From NCBI RefSeq assembly GCF_900177275.1, contig NZ_FXAG01000021.1, forward strand, positions 21,184-85,183: 64,000 nt of DNA, read 5' to 3'. Positions 9,104 to 17,125 of the stretch are shown piece after piece. Below the pieces are notes generated by a model. That model made no database searches and had not been told where the DNA came from. It saw only the letters and a program-made list of their open reading frames with translations. This stretch comes from Pseudogulbenkiania subflava DSM 22618 (GTDB lineage Bacteria; Pseudomonadota; Gammaproteobacteria; Burkholderiales; Chromobacteriaceae). Numbering within the stretch: position 1 is the first letter of the stretch; each line of letters starts with the position of its first letter. A program made the translations under genes and the position numbers.

Positions 9104-9853
9104 TCACGGCTGGGCGCGGATGTCGACCACCGGCTCCTCGCCGAAGCGGGGCCCCAGCAGGTAGTCCAGCAGTTTGCCGGCTGCCGTGGCCGGGCTGTCC
9201 AGTGCGCCCTCCTGTTTCAACGCCAGAAAGCGCGGCAGGGCAGGGAAGCTTTCCGGTGCGGCATGGCGGATTTCGGCCTGCATGTCGGTATCGATCACGC
9301 CCGGGTAGACCGCGGCGACCCGTACAGGGTTGGCCGAAGTGGCCTGTTCCACAGCGAGGTGGCGGCTGAAGTGATCCAGCCCCGCCTTGCCGGTGCCGTA
9401 AACGCCCCAGCCCGGGTAGGCCTTGGCGGCGGCGCCGGAGGAGATATTGAGAATGCGCCGGTCGGCCCAGGCGGCGGTGTCGGCGAGAAAGCGGTTGCAC
9501 AGCACCATCGGTGCCGCCAGGTTGAGGCTCAGGGCGTGACGCAAAGCATGGTCGTCGTAGTGGCCGGCCGCCGCGATCGGCCAGACTACCCCGGCGTTGT
9601 TGATCAGCAGTATCTGTCCGTCCCGCGGTAGGGTGGCCAGGGCGCGAGCGATGGCGCTGTCTTGCTGCTCCGGGTCGCTCAGGTCGGTACTGAGCCAGTG
9701 CAGTTGCCCGGGGTGGGCTTCGGCCAACCTGGCCAGGCCCTCCCCCTGACTGCGCGCCAGCGCCGCCACGCAGAAGCCGCGTGCCAGCAGGTCGATGCAC
9801 AGGGCGAGCCCCAGCCCGCGCGAGGCCCCGGTGACGATGGCGGCGTTGGGCAT
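9104..9853 (-). CDS. SDR family NAD(P)-dependent oxidoreductase
   Basis: 249-residue classical short-chain dehydrogenase. The cofactor loop TGASRGLG is at residues 9-16, NNAG follows, and the catalytic Ser (ISSG) and YGTGK (YxxxK) are in place. The overall pattern resembles the sepiapterin/benzil reductase branch, but the substrate cannot be deduced. It starts 3 bp after the rpe stop, so it is translationally coupled to rpe and part of the rpe-gph-trpE run. Confidence 0.88.
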   Translation of the reverse strand: MPNAAIVTGASRGLGLALCIDLLARGFCVAALARSQGEGLARLAEAHPGQLHWLSTDLSDPEQQDSAIARALATLPRDGQILLINNAGVVWPIAAAGHYDDHALRHALSLNLAAPMVLCNRFLADTAAWADRRILNISSGAAAKAYPGWGVYGTGKAGLDHFSRHLAVEQATSANPVRVAAVYPGVIDTDMQAEIRHAAPESFPALPRFLALKQEGALDSPATAAGKLLDYLLGPRFGEEPVVDIRAQP

Positions 9854-9855
9854 GA

Positions 9856-10536
9856 TCAGCCTGCCTTGGCCAGTTCGGCGCGCATGGCGTCGATGGTGGC
9901 CTTGTAATCGTCGGTGCCGTAGATGGCGGAGCCGGCCACGAAGGTGTCGGCGCCGGCCGCGGCGATCTCGGCGATATTATCGATTTTCACGCCGCCATCC
10001 ACTTCCAGCCAGATCTCGCCGCCGTGGGCTGCGGTGTACTCGTCGATGCGGCGACGCGCTTCGCGCACCTTGTTCAGCGTCTGCGGAATGAATTTCTGGC
10101 CGCCGAAGCCGGGGTTGACCGACATCAGCAGGATCATGTCGATCTTGTCCATGACGTGGTCGAGGAAGGACAGAGGGGTGGCCGGGTTGAACACCAAACC
10201 GGCCTTGCAGCCGGCGTCCTTGATCAGGCCGAGCGTGCGGTCGATGTGGTGCGATGCCTCCGGGTGGAAGGTGATGATGTCGGCGCCGGCCTTGGCGAAG
10301 CTGGCGGCCAGTGCATCGACCGGGGTAACCATCAGGTGCACGTCGATCGGGGCGCTGGTGTGAGGGCGGATGGCTTCGCAGACCAGCGGGCCGACGGTCA
10401 GGTTGGGCACGTAATGGTTGTCCATCACGTCGAAGTGGATGATGTCGGCGCCGGCGGCGATGACGTCACGAACTTCTTCGCCAAGACGGGCGAAGTCGGC
10501 GGAAAGCAGGCTGGGGGCGATGCGGAATGGGCGCAT
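9856..10536 (-). CDS. rpe: ribulose-phosphate 3-epimerase
   Basis: TIM-barrel enzyme interconverting ribulose 5-phosphate and xylulose 5-phosphate. The 226-residue product starts [15 protein letters not shown], the typical family N-terminus. [24 protein letters not shown] and EVDGGV, which hold the metal and phosphate residues, are intact. The ATG at 10536 is chosen over an upstream in-frame start at 10581 by alignment to the family. It heads the leftward operon and is divergent from apaG; the 145-bp gap should hold both promoters. Confidence 0.96.
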   Translation of the reverse strand: MRPFRIAPSLLSADFARLGEEVRDVIAAGADIIHFDVMDNHYVPNLTVGPLVCEAIRPHTSAPIDVHLMVTPVDALAASFAKAGADIITFHPEASHHIDRTLGLIKDAGCKAGLVFNPATPLSFLDHVMDKIDMILLMSVNPGFGGQKFIPQTLNKVREARRRIDEYTAAHGGEIWLEVDGGVKIDNIAEIAAAGADTFVAGSAIYGTDDYKATIDAMRAELAKAG

Positions 10537-10680
10537 GAGATGAACTAACAAGCAGGACGGAAAAGCGAATTGTAGCCCCATCGCCGGGCAGCGTCATGCT
10601 TTCACGCCCCGGCCTGGGGCCGGATTGCTGCTAGAATGGGAACATCGGCGCCGCCCGGCCCGCCTGAACGGACCCCCTCC

Positions 10681-11061
10681 ATGGCAAACAAAGAATACTG
10701 TGTCGAAGTCACGGCCGAATCCTCCTATGTGGAAGAGCGCTCCAACGTGGCTGCGGATGTCTATGTGTTCAGCTACCGCATCAGGCTGACCAACAGCGGG
10801 ACGAAAACCGCCCAGCTGATCAGCCGGCACTGGTTCATTACCGAAGCCGACGGCAAGGTGCAGGAAGTGCGCGGCATGGGCGTGGTGGGGGAAAATCCGC
10901 GGCTGGAACCGGGGCAGAGCTACGAGTACAGCAGCTGGTCGCAAATCGGCACGCCGTTCGGCTCCATGAAGGGCAGCTACCAGATGCTGGCTGACGACGG
11001 CCAGCGCTTCGAGGCGGAAATTCCCGAGTTCCAGCTGGTCGCCCCGCGCGTGTTGCACTGA
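10681..11061 (+). CDS. apaG: ApaG domain protein
   Basis: 126-residue beta-sandwich protein of the ApaG (DUF525) family, linked genetically to Co2+ and Mg2+ handling but without a known reaction. Conserved stretches are FSYRIRLTNSG, QLISRHW, GVVGENP and the GSMKGSYQM turn. The start at 10681 (MANKEYCVEV) fits the family; an in-frame ATG at 10636 would add 15 proline-rich residues. Divergent from rpe. Confidence 0.95.
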   Translation: MANKEYCVEVTAESSYVEERSNVAADVYVFSYRIRLTNSGTKTAQLISRHWFITEADGKVQEVRGMGVVGENPRLEPGQSYEYSSWSQIGTPFGSMKGSYQMLADDGQRFEAEIPEFQLVAPRVLH

Positions 11062-11073
11062 TTCTGGTCCGGC

Positions 11074-11163
11074 CTAGCGTTTGGGCCAGGTCCACCAGAC
11101 AATGAAGCCGGCAAGTCCAAGGGCAAGGGCGGCTTCGGCAAGCAGTATCCACATCGGCATCAT
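11074..11163 (-). CDS. 29-residue single-helix membrane microprotein
   Basis: A short reverse-strand ORF, convergent with apaG, encodes about 29 residues: an MPMW start, one strong hydrophobic helix rich in Leu/Ala (LLAEAALALGLAGFIVWWTW) and a PKR basic end. That composition fits a single-pass inner-membrane microprotein. Starts at 11163, 11160 or 11154 are possible; GGGATGA ahead of the last favours 11154. Function unknown. Confidence 0.5.
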   Translation of the reverse strand: MMPMWILLAEAALALGLAGFIVWWTWPKR

Positions 11164-11241
11164 CCCGGTGAGGTTGATAGGGTGACGGTGAGGCCCCACC
11201 TGTCCATCATCGGCCAAGCTCGGCAAACAGGCAAACCCACC

Positions 11242-13035
11242 ATGCGTTTCACCCATAGCGGCCCGGCGCCCAAAGATCGCAACGACCTCAAAACCCTGAA
11301 AACCTTGCTGCCTTACCTCTGGGCGTTCAAGTGGCGGGTTTTGCTGGCAATGACCTGCCTGGTGCTGGCCAAGGTCGCCAACGTCAGTGTTCCGCTCTAC
11401 CTTAAGGATATTGTCGATCAGTTGTCGGTTCCCGCCACCTTGCTGGCAATCCCGGTGGCGGCACTGCTCGGTTATGGTCTGGCCCGGCTGATGGCGGGCC
11501 TCTTGGGGGAGATTCGCGACGCCATCTTTGCCCGAGTCATCCAGGGCGCGGTCCGTACCGTGGCGCGCTCGGTATTTGAACACCTGTTCAAGCTGTCGCT
11601 GCGCTTTCATCTGGACCGCCAGACCGGCGGCATGAGCCGAGACATCGAACGCGGCACCCGCGGCATCGGTTTCCTGCTCAATTTCACCGTGTTCAACATT
11701 CTGCCGACGCTGCTGGAAATCCTGATGGTGGCGGTCATCCTGCTGCACCGCTACAACGGCTGGTTTGCCGTGGTCACGATGGGGACCATCGCGGTGTACA
11801 TCACCTTCACGCTGGTGGTGACCGAGTGGCGCACGGTGTTCCGCCGCAGCATGAACGAACTCGATTCCAAGGCCAACTCGAAGGCGATCGATGCCTTGAT
11901 CAACTACGAGACGGTCAAGTATTTCAACAACGAGGCCTACGAGTCGGCGCGCTACGACACCAATCTTGCCGCCTGGGAAGAATCGGCGATCAAAAACCAG
12001 GTGTCGCTGTCCTTCCTCAATGCTGGGCAGGGCGTCATCATCGCGGTCGGCGTGACGCTGATCATGGTGCTGGCGGCACGGGGCGTGGTGGACCGGACCA
12101 TGACCGTCGGCGATGTGGTGCTGGTGTCGGCCTACCTGACCCAGCTCTATTCGCCGCTGCATTTTCTCGGCTTCATTTATCGCGAGATCAAGCACTCGCT
12201 GGCCGACATGGAACGCATGTTCGGCCTGCTGGAAACCCATGCCGAGGTGGCTGACGGTACTGGTGCCGAGGTACTGGCGACCCGTGCCGCCGGGGTGCGT
12301 TTCGAGCATGTCGACTTCGGCTATGACGCCAAGCGTCAGATTCTGCACGATGTCAGCCTGAGCATCCCGCCGGGGCGCACGCTGGCAGTGGTCGGAGCGA
12401 GCGGGGCCGGCAAGTCGACCTTGTCACGCTTGTTGTTCCGTTTCTACGACGTCAGTGCCGGGGGCATCAGCATCAACGGCACCGACATCCGCCAGCTGAC
12501 GCAGGACAGCCTGCGCGCGCACATCGGCATCGTGCCGCAGGACACCGTGCTGTTCAACGACAGCATCTACTACAACATCGCTTACGGTCGTCCCGGCGCC
12601 AGCCGCGAGGAGATCATCGAGGCGGCCAAGTCGGCGCACATCCACGATTTCGTCGTTGGCCTGCCGGACGGTTATGACACCCTGGTGGGTGAGCGCGGCC
12701 TGAAGTTGTCCGGCGGCGAAAAGCAGCGCGTGGCGATTGCCCGCACCATCCTGAAGAATCCGCCGATCCTGGTGTTCGACGAGGCGACCAGTGCGCTCGA
12801 TTCGCGCACCGAGAAGGCGATCCAGCACGAACTGGCCGAGATTTCGGCCAACCGCACCACGCTGATCATCGCGCACCGCTTGTCGACGGTGGTCGACGCC
12901 GACGAGATCGTGGTACTGGATGGCGGCCGGGTGATCGAGCGCGGCAGCCATCGCCAGCTGGTCGAGCAGAACGGTCGCTACGCGGAGATGTGGCTGCTGC
13001 AGCAGGAGAGCGAGAATACGGCCGAAGCTCTATAA
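11242..13035 (+). CDS. Atm1-type ABC exporter, fused permease and ATPase
   Basis: 597-residue half-transporter of the heavy-metal/Atm1 family, expected to work as a homodimer and move glutathione-type or metal-linked substrates across the inner membrane. The N-terminal part has about six membrane helices with the family's ETVKYFNNE stretch between them. The ATPase has Walker A GASGAGKST, signature LSGGEKQRVAIAR and Walker B ILVFDEATSALD. The start at 11242 (MRFTHSGPAP) is preferred over 11182. A terminator follows at 13084. Confidence 0.9.
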   Translation: MRFTHSGPAPKDRNDLKTLKTLLPYLWAFKWRVLLAMTCLVLAKVANVSVPLYLKDIVDQLSVPATLLAIPVAALLGYGLARLMAGLLGEIRDAIFARVIQGAVRTVARSVFEHLFKLSLRFHLDRQTGGMSRDIERGTRGIGFLLNFTVFNILPTLLEILMVAVILLHRYNGWFAVVTMGTIAVYITFTLVVTEWRTVFRRSMNELDSKANSKAIDALINYETVKYFNNEAYESARYDTNLAAWEESAIKNQVSLSFLNAGQGVIIAVGVTLIMVLAARGVVDRTMTVGDVVLVSAYLTQLYSPLHFLGFIYREIKHSLADMERMFGLLETHAEVADGTGAEVLATRAAGVRFEHVDFGYDAKRQILHDVSLSIPPGRTLAVVGASGAGKSTLSRLLFRFYDVSAGGISINGTDIRQLTQDSLRAHIGIVPQDTVLFNDSIYYNIAYGRPGASREEIIEAAKSAHIHDFVVGLPDGYDTLVGERGLKLSGGEKQRVAIARTILKNPPILVFDEATSALDSRTEKAIQHELAEISANRTTLIIAHRLSTVVDADEIVVLDGGRVIERGSHRQLVEQNGRYAEMWLLQQESENTAEAL

Positions 13036-13083
13036 CATTTGGTTATGTAGTCGAATTTTGATTTGTTTTTGGTAATAGATTTG

Positions 13084-13107
13084 AGGGGGCCTTGTCGGCC
13101 CCTTTTT
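13084..13107 (+). terminator. intrinsic terminator after the ABC exporter gene
   Basis: Stem GGGGCC/GGCCCC with a short TTGTC loop and five T, 49 bp after the stop codon. Confidence 0.85.
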
Positions 13108-13109
13108 GC

Positions 13110-13394
13110 TGTCGCATCACACTGTCCGAACCCCCTTCCGAATCCCGTGGGCCATCTCGCTGAATCGGCGCATGGGTACACTGCTTGGCACAAGGCGGCG
13201 CCTTCCGGTCTGCGCCGGTCGATCAGCGGAAAGGCCCGTCGTTGCTGGCTTGGCGCGGGTGAGAGAGTTTCTCCCTCTGGGATGGGCGAAGTGTTGCAGG
13301 GTGTTGCTGCAACGGGCGGGTAGGTATGCCGGAGGCGTAGCGGAGAAGCCTGGCGGCAGACGAAGCCGGGTTGCTGTGTTTCGCCAGGTTTTTT
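13110..13394 (+). ncRNA. candidate structured RNA ending in its own terminator
   Basis: This non-coding stretch lies between the ABC exporter terminator and the pepD promoter. It contains several stems, including GTTGCAG/CTGCAAC near 13300, GGCGCC/GCGCC near 13200 and GAGAG/CTCCC near 13265. It ends with CCTGGCG (13349-13355) pairing CGCCAGG (13382-13388) followed by six T. Since the upstream gene already has a terminator, this second one suggests a separate short transcript. A weak TACACT box at 13177 could be its -10, but no good -35 was found. It matches no RNA family I recognise. It could also be a leader of pepD. Confidence 0.3.
13349..13394 (+). terminator. intrinsic terminator upstream of pepD
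   Basis: CCTGGCG pairs CGCCAGG around a 26-nt partly structured loop, followed by TTTTTT. No protein-coding gene on this strand ends just before it. Confidence 0.65.
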
Positions 13395-13400
13395 GCCTTC

Positions 13401-13430
13401 ATGACACTTGGACGAAGGGCATGCTAGAGT
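13401..13430 (+). promoter_or_regulatory. putative sigma-70 promoter of pepD
   Basis: ATGACA (13401-13406) and TAGAGT (13425-13430) are separated by 18 bp, about 90 bp before the pepD GTG. Confidence 0.45.
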
Positions 13431-13520
13431 CGATTGGGTAGCAGAAACACCTATAACATTTTCTTAGCAAGCTCGCCGGCAGGGTTCGCAGTCAGGACCC
13501 GCTGTGCGTTAGGATCCGAC

Positions 13521-14978
13521 GTGACAGCCATCGCAGAACTCGAACCACGCGAAGTGTGGGAGCACTTCCAGACCCTGTGCGAGATTCCTCGCCCCTCCAA
13601 GCACGAACAGCATCTGCGCGACTACCTGCAGGGCTGGGCGGAACTGAAAGGCTTGTCGACGCAGGTCGACCGTGCCGGCAATCTGATCATCAGGAAACCG
13701 GCCACCGCTGGGCTGGAAAACCGACGCGGAGTGGTGCTGCAGGGCCATCTCGATATGGTGTGCCAGGCTAACTCAGGCACGGAGCATGACTTCTTCAAGG
13801 ACCCGATTCGGCCGGCCCTGCGCGATGGCTGGCTGGTGGCGGAAGACACCACGCTGGGCGCCGACAATGGCATCGGCGTGGCGCTGGCGTTGGCCGTGCT
13901 GGCCAGCGATACCGTGGCCCATGGGCCGGTCGAGGTGCTGCTGACGGTGGACGAGGAAGCCGGCATGGGGGGCGCCCTCGGCTTGGACGTCGGTGTGCTC
14001 GAAGGCGATCTGCTGATCAATATCGATACCGAAGACTGGGGAGAGTTCTACCTCGGCTGCGCTGGGGGTGTGGACGTCAACGTGCGTCGTGCTTACGCCG
14101 AGGAGGCGTTGCCGGCCGGCTATGAGGTGGGGCGCCTGTCGGTCAAGGGGCTGCGTGGCGGCCACTCCGGAGTGGACATCCACGAGGAACGGGGCAATGC
14201 CAACAAGCTGCTGATCCGGTTGATTCGCGAGCTCGAAGACGAGCTGGCGCTGCGCGTGGTCTCGTTCCAGGGCGGGTCGGCGCGCAATGCGCTGGCGCGC
14301 GAAGCCTTCGCCGTGGTGGCCTATCCGGCTGCCGCCGCCGAAAAGCTGGTGGCGCGGCTGGACGCGTTCCAGCAGGAGGCACGTTTCGAGCTGGCGGGCG
14401 TGGACGAGGGCGTGACGCTGGCCCTGGAGCCGGCTTCGGCCAACGTGGCTATGTCCCCGGCTGATCAGCGTGTCATTTTCGCGGCCTTGCACGCCGCTCC
14501 ACACGGAGTGCGGCGCATGAGTCGCCGTGTTCCGGGCGTGGTGGAGACCTCCAACAACCTGGGGGTGATTGCGCTGGGCCAGGGCAAGCTGTTCGCCAAC
14601 TTCATGGTGCGTTCGTTGCTGGACGCCGGGGCGCGGCAACTGGCCGACGAGATCGAGAGTCTGTTCGGGCTGATCGGTGCCGAGGTGGAGAGAGAGGGCC
14701 AGTACCCCGGCTGGGCGCCGAATCCCCAATCGCTGCTGCTGGAGCTGTTCCAGCAGGTCTACGAGCGTGAATACGGTAGCCGGGCCGAGGTGAAAGTGAT
14801 TCACGCCGGCCTGGAGTGCGGCATCCTGGGGGGCAAATACCCGCACATGGACATGGTGTCGTTCGGTCCGGACATTCGTGGCGCCCATGCACCGGGCGAG
14901 CGGGTGAGGGTCGAGACGGTCGGCCATGCCTGGCGCCTGCTGCAGGCCGTGTTGGAGGCCGTGCCCGAGCGCGCCTGA
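13521..14978 (+). CDS. pepD: aminoacyl-histidine dipeptidase (peptidase D)
   Basis: M20C zinc dipeptidase, 485 residues, the same length as E. coli PepD, cleaving Xaa-His dipeptides such as carnosine in the cytoplasm. Metal and catalytic motifs are QGHLDMVCQ, DNGIG, DEEAGMGGA, NIDTE and HAGLECGILGG; the dimerisation-domain motif GLRGGHSGVDI is present. The GTG at 13521 is chosen because AGGA lies 7 bp before it and the protein then begins at the family's usual place; an ATG at 13434 would add 29 residues. A hairpin follows the stop. Confidence 0.93.
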   Translation: MTAIAELEPREVWEHFQTLCEIPRPSKHEQHLRDYLQGWAELKGLSTQVDRAGNLIIRKPATAGLENRRGVVLQGHLDMVCQANSGTEHDFFKDPIRPALRDGWLVAEDTTLGADNGIGVALALAVLASDTVAHGPVEVLLTVDEEAGMGGALGLDVGVLEGDLLINIDTEDWGEFYLGCAGGVDVNVRRAYAEEALPAGYEVGRLSVKGLRGGHSGVDIHEERGNANKLLIRLIRELEDELALRVVSFQGGSARNALAREAFAVVAYPAAAAEKLVARLDAFQQEARFELAGVDEGVTLALEPASANVAMSPADQRVIFAALHAAPHGVRRMSRRVPGVVETSNNLGVIALGQGKLFANFMVRSLLDAGARQLADEIESLFGLIGAEVEREGQYPGWAPNPQSLLLELFQQVYEREYGSRAEVKVIHAGLECGILGGKYPHMDMVSFGPDIRGAHAPGERVRVETVGHAWRLLQAVLEAVPERA

Positions 14979-14996
14979 GGTGTGGTTCCCTGCGAC

Positions 14997-15027
14997 AAGG
15001 CCCCGCCGCGAGCGGGGCCTTGTGCTT
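14997..15027 (+). terminator. hairpin after pepD
   Basis: Strong stem AAGGCCCCGC/GCGGGGCCTT, but no clean T-run follows, so termination may be weak. It also lies downstream of the convergent nudC. Confidence 0.55.
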
Positions 15028-15167
15028 GTACCGCGTGGCGGCACGTCAAGGCTGGTACCAAGGCGGGCGAAGCCCTGGCGAATCGTCTCGGTCAGTCCGT
15101 TCATCTGCTCTGCCGCTGCGGCGGCTTCTTTGGCGACCTGGGGGTTGCGATGACCGAGGGCGCTGAG

Positions 15168-15953
15168 TCAGCGCGACAGTTCGGCCACGGCGTGGCGGAT
15201 CAGCCAGTGGGCGATGGACATCGACTGCGGGATAAGGGGAAGGTTGTCGATAGGAAACCAGGCAGCGTGCTCGATCTCGCCCTCTTGCGGCACGATGTCG
15301 CCGCCGGCGTACTCGGCGGTAAAGGCCAGCATCAGTGAATGCGGGAATGGCCACGATTGGGAGCCGACGTAACGTAGGTTCTTCAGCCGTACCCCCACTT
15401 CCTCGAACGCTTCGCGATGCACGCACTCTTCCAGCGTTTCGCCGGCTTCGACGAAGCCGGCCAGGGCGCTGTAGATGCCGGGTGCGAAATGCGGGGCGCG
15501 TGCCAGTAGCAGCTCCTGTCCACGATAGATCGCCACCATCATGGCCGGCGACAGGCGCGGGTAGTAGAGCTGGCCGCAGTGCGGGCAATGCCGTCCCTGA
15601 TCGTGCTCGTGTTGCTGCAACGGGGTGGCGCAGTGACCGCAGAAACGATGGGTGCGGCGGAACTGGCGCAACTGTGCCGCACGCGCCAGCGCAGGAGCCA
15701 GCTCGGCCGGTAGCTGCATCAGCGCCTGGCGCAGGCTCACCCATTCGCCGCTCGCGGGCGCCGCTCCCACCAGCTCTCCCTGAAACAGGTTGACCTCGCC
15801 TTGGCGGGCCAGGAACAGCCGCTCGGTGAGCGGCCAGCTCGCGGCTTCGCTGCCGGGCAGCGTGCCGTTGACGAGCAGCAGGCGTTGTTCGTCAAACACG
15901 CACCACTGGGCGGGCAGGGACAGGTCGGGTTGGCTCGGCAGATCGAAGGACAT
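15168..15953 (-). CDS. nudC: NAD(+)/NADH pyrophosphatase NudC
   Basis: Nudix hydrolase that cleaves NADH and can remove NAD caps from RNA 5' ends. The central zinc ribbon has CGHC and CPHC, followed by YPR and the Nudix box GFVEAGETLEECVHREAFEEVGV-type stretch. The family's SQPWPFP motif reads SQSWPFPHS here. The ATG at 15953 is preferred because AGGA lies 8 bp upstream (261 residues); in-frame ATGs at 15977, 15974 and 15962 also exist. It lies just downstream of the ybdK-like gene in the same direction. Confidence 0.94.
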   Translation of the reverse strand: MSFDLPSQPDLSLPAQWCVFDEQRLLLVNGTLPGSEAASWPLTERLFLARQGEVNLFQGELVGAAPASGEWVSLRQALMQLPAELAPALARAAQLRQFRRTHRFCGHCATPLQQHEHDQGRHCPHCGQLYYPRLSPAMMVAIYRGQELLLARAPHFAPGIYSALAGFVEAGETLEECVHREAFEEVGVRLKNLRYVGSQSWPFPHSLMLAFTAEYAGGDIVPQEGEIEHAAWFPIDNLPLIPQSMSIAHWLIRHAVAELSR

Positions 15954-15978
15954 GGGTGGCATCCTGTTGGACATCACG

Positions 15979-17112
15979 TCAGTTTACGCTGAGCGCGGGG
16001 GCTTCGTACATCCAGAACTCGCTCTGGCGGCGCACCACTTCAGACAGCGAGCCGCTGTCGTCGTAGACCTGGCGCAGCCAATGACTGTCGAGGCGGCGCT
16101 GCAGTATCCGTTCGCGCAACGCATTGTGCTGGGCCTCGATGCCGAGTGCTTGTGCGTGTGGCAACAGCCCGTTGAGGGTGTCCAGCATGTCTTCCAGCAG
16201 GCTGGTCTGACGTTTCTTCACTCCGTCCACCAGCACCGCGTCGTAGCCGAAGCGGCACGCCTGAAAGCGGTTGTAGCTGTAGGTCAGGTAATGGGCCGGC
16301 GAGATATCGTCCCAGCCATCTTCGAAGCATTGCCGGGCCAGCATTTGGGCGTACGCTGCCAGCAGCACCGGGGTATCCACCCCCAGCGGGGTGTCGCAGA
16401 TGCGGATTTCCACCGTGCCATATTCCGGCTTGGGGCGAATGTCCCAGTAGAAATCCTTCATGCTCGCCACGATGCCGAGGTCGGCCATGCCGGTGAAGTA
16501 GTCGTTGAATTCGTCCCAGTTGCCGACGCACGGCATCGAGCCGGATAGCGGAAAAGCGTTGACGCTGGTCAGCCGCGAACTCTGGAACAGCGTATCGACC
16601 CCCTGGTGGAACGGGGACGAGGCGGACAGGGCGATGAAGTGCGGAATGTAGCGCGACAGGTAGTGCGTCAGTCGCACCGCGGTGTCGCCATCCGGGCAGC
16701 CGATATGGATATGCTGGCCATAGACGGTGAACTGCTTGGCGAGGTAGCCGTATAGCTCGGAAACCAGCTGGTAGCGCTCCTTGGGGTAGATGCGCTGGTC
16801 GCTCCAGTGCTGGAACGGGTGGGAACCGCCGCCGGCGAGTCCCAGGTTGAGCTTCTCGGCCGTGCGCACCAGCAGGGCGCGGATGGCCAGCAATTCCTCG
16901 AGCATGGCGTTGACGTCGCTATGCACGGCCGTGCCGATCTCGATCATGCCCTGGGTGATCTCCGGCTTGATGTCGTAGCCGTGTGGGCGGCGCCCGAGCA
17001 GATGCAGGAGATCGTCGGAGCCGCGTGTCAGGTTGTAGTCGCGGCGGTTGACGATCATCAGTTCCAGTTCCACGCCCAGTGTCAGGGGCTGGCTGGTCGA
17101 AAATTCCAGCAT
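15979..17112 (-). CDS. YbdK-type carboxylate-amine ligase (GCS2 family)
   Basis: 377-residue member of the glutamate-cysteine ligase type 2 / YbdK family, which shows weak gamma-glutamyl-cysteine ligase activity in E. coli; the true substrate is unknown. The N-terminus LTLGVELELMIV holds the metal-binding glutamates, and GQHIHIGCPDGDTA and RPKPEYGTVEIRICDTP are family motifs. The ATG at 17112 follows a very good AAGGAAGG site; an upstream in-frame ATG at 17160 would overlap the antiporter gene. It is the second gene of a leftward trio antiporter-ybdK-nudC. Because glutathione adducts gate Kef-type carriers, the pairing with the upstream antiporter may be meaningful. Confidence 0.88.
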   Translation of the reverse strand: MLEFSTSQPLTLGVELELMIVNRRDYNLTRGSDDLLHLLGRRPHGYDIKPEITQGMIEIGTAVHSDVNAMLEELLAIRALLVRTAEKLNLGLAGGGSHPFQHWSDQRIYPKERYQLVSELYGYLAKQFTVYGQHIHIGCPDGDTAVRLTHYLSRYIPHFIALSASSPFHQGVDTLFQSSRLTSVNAFPLSGSMPCVGNWDEFNDYFTGMADLGIVASMKDFYWDIRPKPEYGTVEIRICDTPLGVDTPVLLAAYAQMLARQCFEDGWDDISPAHYLTYSYNRFQACRFGYDAVLVDGVKKRQTSLLEDMLDTLNGLLPHAQALGIEAQHNALRERILQRRLDSHWLRQVYDDSGSLSEVVRRQSEFWMYEAPALSVN

Positions 17113-17125
17113 GATCCTTCCTTTC

